From NCBI RefSeq assembly GCF_026151205.1, contig NC_087081.1:8365246-8429245 (forward strand): a stretch of DNA of 64,000 nucleotides, read 5' to 3'. The stretch comes from Bolinopsis microptera. Its lineage: Eukaryota > Ctenophora > Tentaculata > Lobata > Bolinopsidae. The position numbers and the translations under genes are program-made. Shown piece after piece: positions 24,726-33,925 of the stretch. Numbering within the stretch: position 1 is the stretch's first letter; each line of letters starts with the position of its first letter. The notes beneath the pieces were generated by a model that searched no databases, was not told where the DNA came from, and worked only from the letters and a program-made list of their open reading frames with translations.

Positions 24726-25099
24726 GGCTGTAAATGTGATTAGTTTCATATTATACTTAATACTTGTAGAAAACGTGACATTTGGCCCGCAGATTTTACG
24801 GAAAATACGCAAATTTGGTCTTCAGATTTAAAGGAAAATGCGCGATTTTTCGCGGAGGACTGAAAAAATCGCGATTTGTCGCGGAGAATGGGAAATTTCG
24901 CGATCTGTCGAGGAAAACGTAAAATATCGCGATTTGTCGCGGAGAATGGGAAATTTCGCGGTTTCGTACATGCCGCGAAATCCTTTTGTCCCTGTCTGTG
25001 AGTGACCCGTCTGTTATAGCAGGTGATCGTTTCACTTGTAATGTTGTCGATGGTGTTTTTAAGTGAATTTCTATATTCAATGTTATCACTTATCAGCTC

Positions 25100-25750
25100 C
25101 AGGAGTGACGGTGAATTGCCGTCCCAGCATCATGGTTGGTGTTGTTATGTCTCTCGTTGCTCTAGGTGGTATAATGAGATCTGCCATGAATTGTTTATTG
25201 ATGGGCTACGAAGCCCAGGTGGTCTCCGTCTTAATGTATAACTGTAGCTGCTGGGCTGCTTCAAAGCAGCTATTGAATAAACTGGAGATTTGCCACAGAA
25301 AGCATCTGAGGCAAATCATCAGAATGACTTACCCTAACATAATAAAAAATGACACCCTTTACAAGAGATTTGAAGTGGTTCCACTCAGTGAGCGTGTTGC
25401 ACGTGCACGATGGAGGATGCTCGGACATGTCCTTCGCAGTGATAACAACTCAACCGCACAGCTTGCATTACACTTTGCAGTAGAGAGTCAGAGTACTAAA
25501 AAGGGTAGAGTAGACAGACACCAGTCGAACTTGCTTAGGACTATTAAATTTGATTTAGGTATTAGGAACATTCCATTTGTAAATACAGACGATTTTTACA
25601 AGTTAAGACTTTTAGCCTCTGATAGAGCGGGATGGAAGAAATTGTCATAGCTTGTGTATCAGTATTTCTTTTTTTCTGGCTACTTATCAGATCTTTAAGA
25701 TGTTCATTTATGTTTTATTTTTGATTTGAATAAAGTTATGTAATAATAAT
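25100..25750 (+). mobile_element. 5'-truncated LINE, polymerase C-terminal part
   Basis: Frame to the stop at 25650 reads VSVLMYNCSCWAASKQLL, LEICHRKHLRQIIRMTYP and RVARARWRMLGHVLRSD, matching the conserved C-terminal segment of non-LTR reverse transcriptases (LE.CHRK.LR.I.., RWLGHVLR). A 3' UTR follows, ending in AATAAAG and a TAATAATAAT tail near 25745. It faces the split LINE at 20005-25090. Confidence 0.85.
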
Positions 25751-25756
25751 AGTGGT

Positions 25757-26130
25757 ATGATTTTTGATAGTTCCCTTCCTGTAGGCGATAGTTTCAAGAG
25801 TGAGGCTGCCATAAGCGCAGCATGCAGCCTGGCTGCACCCTTACGTATAACATGCTGGCGCGTATTTTGCGCAAATTTCTTTAAAACCTCCACATATAAA
25901 CTATTTCTTATTCCTGTCATCTTTAACATTGAATTAGAATGTTTTAAACTTAAATATACCTGCTGAACTACTCTCGATGAGTCTTAATGCCTGAAAAACA
26001 ATAAAGGGGTATAATAGTAAAGGGGGTATAATAGTAAAGGGGGTATAATAGTAAAGGGGGTAAATAGTAAAGGGGGTAAATAGTATTGTGAATATAAGAG
26101 GCACGGTCATGCTTGCCAGCATTGTGATAG
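25757..26130. repeat. Dispersed repeat with a TATTATACCCCCTTTAC tandem (copy 1)
   Basis: Shares, in inverse orientation, the words AAGATGACAGGAATAA, AAGAAATTTG, the GGGGGTATAATAGTAAA tandem and an end TGCTTGCCAGCA with 50628-50990. Copies have different numbers of the 17-bp unit. Class unknown; no clear TIRs or target duplication found. Confidence 0.65.
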
Positions 26131-26327
26131 ATGTTATTGTTTTGCCTGACGAGCCTGTCGCGGTGAATTTGGGGCGAAAGATAATGTATTTGCAGAGCTA
26201 AGTTAGATGTCATAAATTCGTTAACTAGCTTGTTAGTCTAGTTAGATTAAGGAGCGACTCGCTCCCTAATCTTAACTTACAGTACTTAATCTTAACTTAC
26301 AGTACTTACAGGGTAAGTAACTTACAG

Positions 26328-26940
26328 TACTTTTTTGTTTGTTGTTTGTTTATAGAACCCGTCCCCAATCTCGTATCGGGAAATGACTAAACTCAGGAAT
26401 TAAACAGGAATTAAACATGAAATTACCAAGGAGAACACTAACGAACTCGTTTTGGCTATACATCAATTCATAAATACGTTCAGATATAAAACAAAAGCCG
26501 AATAAAAGTATGAAAATAAAATCTTAAAATTTAACCGCGTTACAATATCACGAAGTGGAAATAAAATCAAATATAATAATTTAAATGCTAATAAAAGTTC
26601 TGGATGAGTGCATAAAAGCAAGTCCAAGGAGATAGGTTAGACTACAATAAGTTGATGGGACGATGAAGGAGATGAGTAGGGGACGTGAAGCGAGGATTAG
26701 GACTTATTCTTAGGATTTCGAAGGTTTGAAGAGTCTGTTAGGTATTTCCCGAATTCTTTTGTGTGACAAGAGTTCATTATGATCCTATACTCTTTTAGCA
26801 TTACAAGGCTTTTCAGGTTATCAGAAAGCTTTGAGCGGAGGGAGTGGTATCCAGGGCATTCGGTTATGACATGGTCCTCAGTTTCTAGGATAGATTGTGA
26901 ATACGGGTGGTACCGGCAAAAGTGTTCATTAAGCATTTAG
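26328..26940 (-). mobile_element. LINE 3' end fragment
   Basis: Minus frame 26936-26697 reads CRYHPYSQSILETEDHVI then TECPGYHSLRSKLSDNL, the C-terminal zinc-knuckle segment (ET..H....CP.Y...R) of RNase H-bearing LINEs. The 3' UTR runs to a reversed A-rich tail (TTTTTTGTTTGTTG) at 26330. Confidence 0.7.
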
Positions 26941-27095
26941 AGTTCTGTAAAACTGCAGTTACAATTGTGCTAGAGTATTTTTAGTATATACGATTGGTAT
27001 CAGATATATATCCCTACATGCTTCCAAAATTTGTAAAGCCGTAGTACATACATATCACATTACACCGGAGCCTACATAGTGCAATCTCCTCCATA

Positions 27096-27952
27096 GTAGA
27101 GGCTCTTACGGGCATTGTCTGCTCGATACGCTAGGGACCCCAGATACACCTTCCTAGACGTATTTTTGACCGTAGAATCGATTAAAAGTGGTTTCGAAAT
27201 GATTGGACTGAGTTAGTGCCGTTAAAATTGCAAAAAACCGATTTTGGGGCCAAAAATAAGCCAAAAAAGCATGTTTTTTGATAATTTGAGCAAGTTAATT
27301 TTGTTGGCATGTCGGCAAAATTTGCATGAAGGTAGCTAAAAGACAGCCGCACAAGATGGTATAAAAATAAAACAAATCCCTCTATTTTAGTGCAGGTAAA
27401 AACCCAAAAAAGTGGTAAACATTTTGAATTTTTTGCTTGAAGTTTAAATAATTATCTGCAGTTGTATTAAATCAACCCAAAAATAGTCACATCGTGTTTG
27501 CCTAAATTTTTCCTTTCCGAGCAGTACCCACTTCATATACTTTATCGAAGTTTGAATATTGTCACTCCGCAAGCGTTTTTGCCAAATTTTCGACGCGCAC
27601 TACGCGCAAAAGCATTTAGTTGTTATCAATTGGCACCTGCGCGTTCATCATAAATTTCAAACAGCTATAACTCAGCGAGATTATGTCCGTTCTAGCTCAT
27701 ATTTTCACACCAAATAGGAAATAATGTGATCTTATTGCTGACAAAATATGAATATAATTACTTTATTTGCCTTAGAGTAATAGACTGTCAAAGTTTAAAA
27801 CGCGCATTGGTATAGCACGTGACTAATAAGGCCAAATTTATACTTCTTAACATATTGTCGATCCTTAGACATCATACTATTGTGTCCAATTAGCGGTTAG
27901 GTCTCTAAACTCGTAGCAGAAAACACGTCTTTTTGCCCGTAAGAGCCTCTAC
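27096..27952. mobile_element. 857-bp noncoding TIR element with TA target duplication
   Basis: Perfect 19-bp TIRs GTAGAGGCTCTTACGGGCA, flanked by TA at 27094-27095 and 27953-27954. No open frame with recognisable motifs. Fits the Tc1/mariner type of MITE but the ends differ from the other TA-flanked families in the window. Confidence 0.8.
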
Positions 27953-27954
27953 TA

Positions 27955-28309
27955 CCAGTCGGTCTGCGCTGCGTATGTTTATATAAGCGCGCGGCGCAGA
28001 CTGGAGGAAACCACACTTTGGAGGAAACCACACTGTGCAAGTTCGATCCAGTGCAATGCTATATGTACGTACTACGGCTTTATCTCCAACTTTCTGCACA
28101 ATGTACTGGAATGTTTTGAAGGTATATATAAATAAAATCAGCGATTTAATGTTAGGAGGTAACTTTAATTCCCTGGTTTCTAGAATCAGCTTCTTTTTTT
28201 AAAAATAATAAACTCACAAAGTATGTAACGTCGATACCAAACCGATTATTGAGCGATGATAACTGAGTAGTTGATTCCTGGGTTGCGGAGTCATTCAGAT
28301 GTTTCAGTA
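27955..28309. other. Spacer with a TATA-like site, no gene seen
   Basis: Contains TTATATAAGCGCGCGG near 27980 and a direct duplication of GGAGGAAACCACACT. No exon supported. Confidence 0.35.
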
Positions 28310-28391
28310 CTTACAGATTAAGTAACTTACAGTACTTACAGGGTAAGTAACTTACAGTACTGACAGGGTAAGTAACTTACAGTAGTTACAG

Positions 28392-30645
28392 GGTAAGTTA
28401 TCACACGGACCTTACAAAGGACACTAAGCTAATAATTGGAGCCAATATAGTAAGAACACACGGTTACCTGCCCCTCATTTCAGACGTCAACATTGATGAA
28501 ATGTACAAGGTTAAATTTAATGCTAATTCACATTAAACAATATTTCAGTATTGCCATAGTGATAATAATATTATGATAAAAATGAGGCTGGCATTATTCA
28601 ATCACATGACTTTTCAGGAGAACCGAGAAGATGTTCTACTGTATGCATTTGACAGTGTATCACATGACTTAATCCTTCGCAAGCTAAAAAATTTATATGG
28701 TATTGATGGTCTGATGCTTAAATTTTTGAAGTCGTATTTACAAGACAGACGACAGCAGGTTGTTGTAGGCAGAGCTGTCTCAAGCACGCTTCCCGTGCAA
28801 TCAGGAGTGCCCCAGGGATCTATTCTGGGACCACTTCTGTTTCTTCTATTCATCAACGACATGTTCTCGTGTGTTTCGGAGGATACAAATGTAGCACTGT
28901 ATGCAGATGACACCAAAATTTGGAGGGTCATCGAATGCTTTGAAGACCACTATATTCTCCAAGGAGATATAGACAGGTTGTTTGCCTGGTCAATCGATAA
29001 CAAAATAACTTTTCACCCTTCAAAGTGTAAGGTGTTATCTGTAACTCTGCAAAGAAATGTATTAGACAATCTTCCTTTTAATATTTATTGGTATATTCTT
29101 AATCAAGTCATAATTGATTATGTGGCATCCCATACAGATCTTGGTGCAATAATGACCAACAGGTTTCTGTGGGGTGCACATTGTGATCAATTGATATCTA
29201 AAGCAAGCTCGAAGCTTGGGCTCTTAAAGAGAACCTGTCATTTTACCATTGATAAACGCCAAAAGAGGGCTTTCTACCTTACCATTGTAAGATCAATCTT
29301 TGAACATTGCTAAGTTATATGGTGTCCTCAGCGATCGACTCACCTGTCGAAGGTTGAGGCAATCCAGAAAAGAGCGATCAAATGGATCAATGGACAACAG
29401 TTTGATTATTATAGTGATATTGAATTCTATGAGAAGCAGAAGGAGCTTAAAATTCTACCGATTAGGTCTAAGTTCATCCATAATTCAATTACGCTCTTTT
29501 ATAAAATAGTAAATGATTTGGTAGGTATATCTCTACCTGAATATATTACTGTTGTTGAAGCTGGAACAATGAGGTACACAAGGAGCACGGCGTCAGTAAT
29601 TGAAGGACTTGACACCAGCACATATACCTGCTCTATTGTACCGAACTGCGATAGTTTCAGAAACAGCTTCTTTTATAGAACAATGCTTCTGTGGAATGCA
29701 TTGCCAGCCTATGTTAGACAGACTGAGAAAATTTCTATTTTCAAAACAAAGCTAACTGAATTTCTTTGGTCTTCTGACGTATGCTGGCTTGGAATATTAT
29801 ATATTTTATTTAAATTTATTCGCACCTGCAGTAGAACGCGCCGTTTTTCTTCTATGAAACGATTAGCGCGTCACGCAGTACTTGAAGGTCCATTGAGTGG
29901 TTAGATATATTGGTATATTATAATATATAATTATGTTATTTTGTTGTTATGTCGTGTAAGTTTGTGTAGTTGTGGCAAGAAGGTATCGTATACATTTTAA
30001 TTTGTTCTCTTGATTATTTATTAATGATTTTATGTAGGGTCGGCACCAATGTAATTATGGTTTTACCACCGTGTTTTGGTTCAGCCGAAATAAATTTTAC
30101 TTAGATGTTTACATAATGTTTCTCACTCCAGCTGCAGTCTGGTAGTGTTGAGTCTCATGAATATTTTTCTAGCTCTCTTTTTCCATGTTTTTGCCTCACA
30201 GGAGATATTGTGGTCTTTTCTATTGAATATAACTGTAATACATTGATGTAAAGTTTATTTGAATTTTGAAATAAAATTTCATGATCAGAAACTGGTGCAA
30301 AGAAGAAGCTTGTCAGACAGTAAGCCATCGCATAATATCAAAAACCGGATTTATATTTAGTCACAAATTATACCAGCAATTCAAAGACTAAGTTTTTTGT
30401 ACTCTTAAAAAAAGTACGAATATGATTAGTTTCTATTTAATTCTTTTTTAATATACGTGATGTTCATTAAAACGCCATTACATGTAGTAACGGCATCTTG
30501 ACAGTGCAAATAAAATGACATGATTGATAGAATACTTTCGACACAGTTTTTATTTCTTATAAATTTCAATCGGATAGCACATTAGAATTTCGACTCTCAA
30601 TCAAGACAACTGATCCTATAAAAGGTTTTCAGGAAGTCAAAAATA
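28392..30645 (+). pseudogene. Gene A copy 2: exons 3-5, broken
   Basis: Exon 3 copy (28392-28509) keeps its frame (GANIVRTHGYLPL) and borders. Exon 4 copy is split by a LINE after CTACTGTA (28644); its second half resumes at 30278 with TTTCATGATCAGAAACTGG. Exon 5 copy (about 30561-30645) has lost the AAGTGAGT donor, which now reads AATAATGAGT. Exons 1 and 2 and the exon matching 18245 are not found nearby. The copy cannot make the gene A protein. Confidence 0.85.
28645..30277 (+). mobile_element. 5'-truncated LINE with reverse transcriptase core
   Basis: Begins inside the polymerase at AFDSVSHDLILRKLK, then SGVPQGSILGPLLFLLF and ALYADDTKIWR (the catalytic YADD), then after an in-frame TAA at 29311-29313 continues IEAIQKRAIKWING-like and WNALPAYVRQTEKISIFK. 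The 3' UTR ends TTTTGAAATAAAA against the target. The matching site in copy 1 (11972, CTACTGTATTTCATGATC) is empty. Jockey/CR1-like by motifs. Confidence 0.93.
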
Positions 30646-31043
30646 ATGAGTAACATATATTTTAAGATTTTAAGAGAAAGTGCTCACGCAGTGGTTATAA
30701 CATGAGCTTTAATGTAAAATAATAACACTTCTATGAAACAATAACCACTATATATAATAGGACAAACAGGAAAACTAAAATCACCCATCTCCCAAAAATC
30801 TATGCCACAGGAAACAGACCAGTGCAAAAACACTGTTTTGTAACGAAAATAACTCGTCCTGTGGGGCCAAGTTTCAGACCTACCAGATAAATACGTGCAA
30901 GCTAGCTTTCTCTAATTATGTGAGTTTTTTGTATATTTTTAAAAACCAGTTCGCAACTGTTTGTCAACTGTACATGGACCGTTATCGGTAAAATACCGTA
31001 TTGCTTTGAGCGATTGTCAATTCCACAATCATGACTCCAATCA

Positions 31044-32303
31044 CTACCGATCATCGAAAGAACAAATCACAGCGACCTGTGCAAGACTGACGATCAAGCT
31101 CACGATAATAGCACGATAAGGATCAATGAAAACAGCGAAAGCTGTACTTATCACAGCACCTACTATTTCTCCTACATTCATCAAGGAACCACCCAAAGAG
31201 AGTCCTTGGAGTCCAAAATACTCCACATCGTAATGCAGGATGCTCTGCTCTGCCATATGCATCGAAAAACACATTTTACCTATTCCTATCATCATGGATT
31301 CTACTAGTAAACCAGGTCTTGCAAGGATGATCCCGTAGGATATGGAAAATCCAAGCAAGAATGTGATTTGGAGGGTTATAAATTTGAAGTATGGTCTTAG
31401 ACAAAATCCTATCGGCCTACCTAGGATGTTCGCAAGGCCATTGACTGCAGCAAGGATAATATATTGATTTCCATGTACGACTTGCTCACATTTGGTGACC
31501 TCTACAGATTCGTTGGTAAGGTTGTAATTTCTGATAATTGATGGAAGAAGCATAATACTTCCATATCCTATGAAGCTGCTAAAGCCTCCGAAAAGGCTCG
31601 CTTTCAGAACTCTGACCGGAAAGTTTTCAATAGATTTAGATCCACTATCATCTTTGAGCAGGCTTGTTGATTCAGTAGTTTCGTCTTCTTCGTCGATGAA
31701 ACAATGTAGCATAATTATTGGTGGGATGAACAAAGGAATGGATGTTAAGAGGACAAACTCCCGCCAGCCTAGTGTATCAAGAAGAAGCCAACCCAGCAGC
31801 GGAGCCCATGCGCATCCGAAAGTAAATGCAATGCAGTCATGGATGAAAGAAAATGTTGTCAGAATCTTATCGGAGGAAATATTTTTAGCACCAAAGACTC
31901 CAATTATAGTCATGTTCGACCCACAGCCCAATCCTATGAGAGCTCTAGAAAGTAGAAAAGTGTAATAATTCGGGACCAACGAGCAGAATATGGTAGAAAT
32001 GATGGAGCCATACAGTGAACAGAGCAAAGTAATTTTACCTCCAATTTTTTTTTCCAACGGGACAGCACCTAGTATAGCTATACCCATAAAGACATACAGA
32101 ATGATGGAAAGGGTCCCTTCCTGGAAACTAGAGATCCCAAGCTCACAGGATACTTTTTGTGTGATCACACCAGGCAGATACATTTCCACTGCATCCCCAA
32201 ACTTAACCATCATCGCTAGTACAAGGAGACTGTAGTCTCGTTTGGTCCATCTCGGATCAGTATTTGTTTGGGGCGTTACTTCGGAATCTTCCTGAAGGGC
32301 CAT
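31044..32303 (-). CDS. Gene B2: second SVOP/SV2-like transporter copy
   Basis: Open over the same 419 codons as B1 (12667-13926), with no stop or frameshift. Differences I count by eye are about sixteen residues, for example KKFGG to KKIGG, NLTSESVDV to NLTNESVEV, MAGQS to MAEQS, GEQVG to GEIVG, and a C-terminal RSFNDR to CSFDDR. The MFS signatures (FGDAVEMY, RALIGLGCGSNM) are unchanged. That the frame stayed open while the surrounding gene A copy broke suggests either recent duplication or retained function; a synonymous/non-synonymous count would tell. The upstream flank differs by an insertion at 32363-32509, so 5' regulation may differ between the copies. Confidence 0.85.
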   Translation of the reverse strand: MALQEDSEVTPQTNTDPRWTKRDYSLLVLAMMVKFGDAVEMYLPGVITQKVSCELGISSFQEGTLSIILYVFMGIAILGAVPLEKKIGGKITLLCSLYGSIISTIFCSLVPNYYTFLLSRALIGLGCGSNMTIIGVFGAKNISSDKILTTFSFIHDCIAFTFGCAWAPLLGWLLLDTLGWREFVLLTSIPLFIPPIIMLHCFIDEEDETTESTSLLKDDSGSKSIENFPVRVLKASLFGGFSSFIGYGSIMLLPSIIRNYNLTNESVEVTKCEQVVHGNQYIILAAVNGLANILGRPIGFCLRPYFKFITLQITFLLGFSISYGIILARPGLLVESMMIGIGKMCFSMHMAEQSILHYDVEYFGLQGLSLGGSLMNVGEIVGAVISTAFAVFIDPYRAIIVSLIVSLAQVAVICSFDDR

Positions 32304-32362
32304 TTTCCTGAATAAAATGTAAACGTTTATCATTATACTGAAACATATATCACTCGGAAAGT

Positions 32363-32509
32363 TGCTCTAACCAAAGCCCTCTCGGCGCTCTCGCTTGCAG
32401 TAGTTCGCGACCGTCGAAGGCGGCGAAGGATATATTATACTTGTGAAAGTGAAACAAGCGCGTCACGCAGTACGCGTATAGACATGGCTATAATGTGAAC
32501 TCGGAAAGT
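32363..32509. mobile_element. 147-bp insertion with 11-bp target duplication upstream of B2
   Basis: ACTCGGAAAGT stands at 32352-32362 and 32499-32509; copy 1 has it once (13976-13986). The insert includes GCGCGTCACGCAGTAC, a word also found in the LINE at 29866-29881. It could be a SINE or a LINE-derived piece; no A-rich tail is evident. Confidence 0.75.
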
Positions 32510-33925
32510 AATCTTCCTGTCTACATAGATTCAATACATTAACACATGCGGTGGCCCTGATTAATTTTTTTTTGCGAAACGCTTATCACTGTGCTTGTAT
32601 CGTAGTCGTTGATGATTAATCACTCTACATTCGACTGTCACGTGAAATTTTTAACAATAACACGTTCTCTAAGTGGCCCTGCGAATGGTTATTCGTATTC
32701 GCTACCCTATTATAATCTGACCCAAACCCTAACCCTAACCAAATCACCAACTGAAGAACATCCTGAACCTTAACCCTAACGAGAAATTATACCAAATTCC
32801 TTATATGGTCGAATCGCGTGATCGATACAGTTTTTCGCCGATGGCGACAAGGACAAAAGAAAAGCACGATCATTTAGGTCAAAAATTGTGGCGCTGCGAC
32901 AAGCCAAACTTTAAAAAATCGCGGTGAATATGCGGCGAAAGATAATGGAATCAGCGTTCGAAAATACATCAGTTCAGGTTGGTTTCATATCAAATGTAGG
33001 GGGCCCTTTTAGAAAAATCTTAAAGTTCGAGTGTAAAGTGATTTAGCACGCCCGTATCCAAGTACCAATTACAACATGTCTGTTTTGGATCAAAATTATG
33101 ATCTATACAGGTAAACTACCTAATTGAACGTTATGTGACCGGACATAGCGTGATCAACGGACATAATTTTGAACGGAAATTAAAATGAACACTCGGAAGG
33201 CATTCATGATCAGTATTTAATTTAACTTCCCAATCCTTCATCGGACTTTATTTGAACGGACATTAAAATGGACATTAAAATGAACGCTAGGGCCTCCAGC
33301 GCTCAACTATTGTCCGTTCAAATAAAGTCCGAGAAGGTAAACTGTATGAGAGCAATGTTTGATCGTTAAAATTAGCAAGAAATCTGAAAAGTTAAGTAGA
33401 TGAAAAAGAGAACAAACTACTGAGGCGACGATAAATCTCCGAGTCCAATATGGTTTAGGTTACCGTTATGAAACCCATTATAGCATACGATGTGTAACTT
33501 AATAATAATATAAAAGATTTCAAGCAATTATTTCCACATTGAAAATTGAACCCCATGAGCAAGGGACTGAGATAAGCAAGACTGCTAGAAAAGGTAATTA
33601 ACATTCAATAGCATCTTATGTACGGCTTATTGTTATGATTAATACGCAGTCTGTGTATTTGCCCAATCACTCAATTTTCTATGTGGAAACGGGTACATGC
33701 AAAAACAGCGTAGACACAAGAATTGAAGTCAACATACAAACAAACGTTAAAATAAAATTGCAGGATGTTACAAGTTTATTATTGGTTCTTTATTAATTAT
33801 TTGGGACAGTGTTTGTTTCCACCCTCTTGTCCACTTTCCATGTTAAAACTTAAAGTGAGCATCTTTTAAGAAAGTATACTACCCTTGTGTCCGGGTAGTG
33901 CTAATCAGACCAAAATGTCAGTAGA

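Larger units (their letters stand above)
22809..24994. mobile_element. hAT element with perfect 8-bp target duplication, internally rearranged
   Basis: Ends CAGGGACAAAAGGATTTC and its exact complement, with at least 21 matching bases. TCTGTGAG is duplicated at 22801-22808 and 24995-25002. Taking out the element with one copy of the 8-mer restores the reading frame of the LINE RNase H domain on the minus strand. Inside are an N-terminal transposase exon (23413-23628, minus) and a tandem array of about 3.5 units; the catalytic part is absent, so the element is non-autonomous. Confidence 0.95.
20005..25090 (-). mobile_element. LINE 3' end with RNase H domain, split by three DNA transposons
   Basis: Read on the minus strand with the three inserts taken out, the frame runs through an RNase H domain: AITDGSLTDSGSGAGYII (around the 22809-24994 insertion), SLSSIQAISALTTRS (across the 21515-22579 insertion), then HIGLWGNEKADELAKLG near 21440-21390, and a CPMCSDGEKTVSHFLGQCP zinc knuckle near 21080. 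The coding end is at about 20868 and the 3' UTR continues past the third insert (20238-20856) to an A-rich tail near 20005-20022. At least one frameshift lies near 22720. The RNase H plus CCHC-like tail fits I/Jockey-type non-LTR elements. The polymerase part is not present. Confidence 0.85.
28310..33925. repeat. Segmental duplication, copy 2
   Basis: Collinear with 11600-17130. Insertions present only here: a LINE at about 28645-30277 and a 147-bp unit at 32363-32509. The continuation of the block is broken up: the last gene A exon reappears at 39479-39616 and the 3' flank at 45385-46175. Alternative allelic haplotypes joined in assembly would give the same picture and cannot be excluded. 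Confidence 0.85.

Noticed and set aside
23735-24831. Overlapping plus-strand open frames with RKAGLPF-type repeats
   Set aside because: They follow the tandem units of the hAT element, have no domain, and different frames are open alike.
28573-28680. Continuous frame joining gene A exon 4 copy to the LINE polymerase
   Set aside because: The join is an insertion junction, shown by the empty site in copy 1; it is not a gene fusion.
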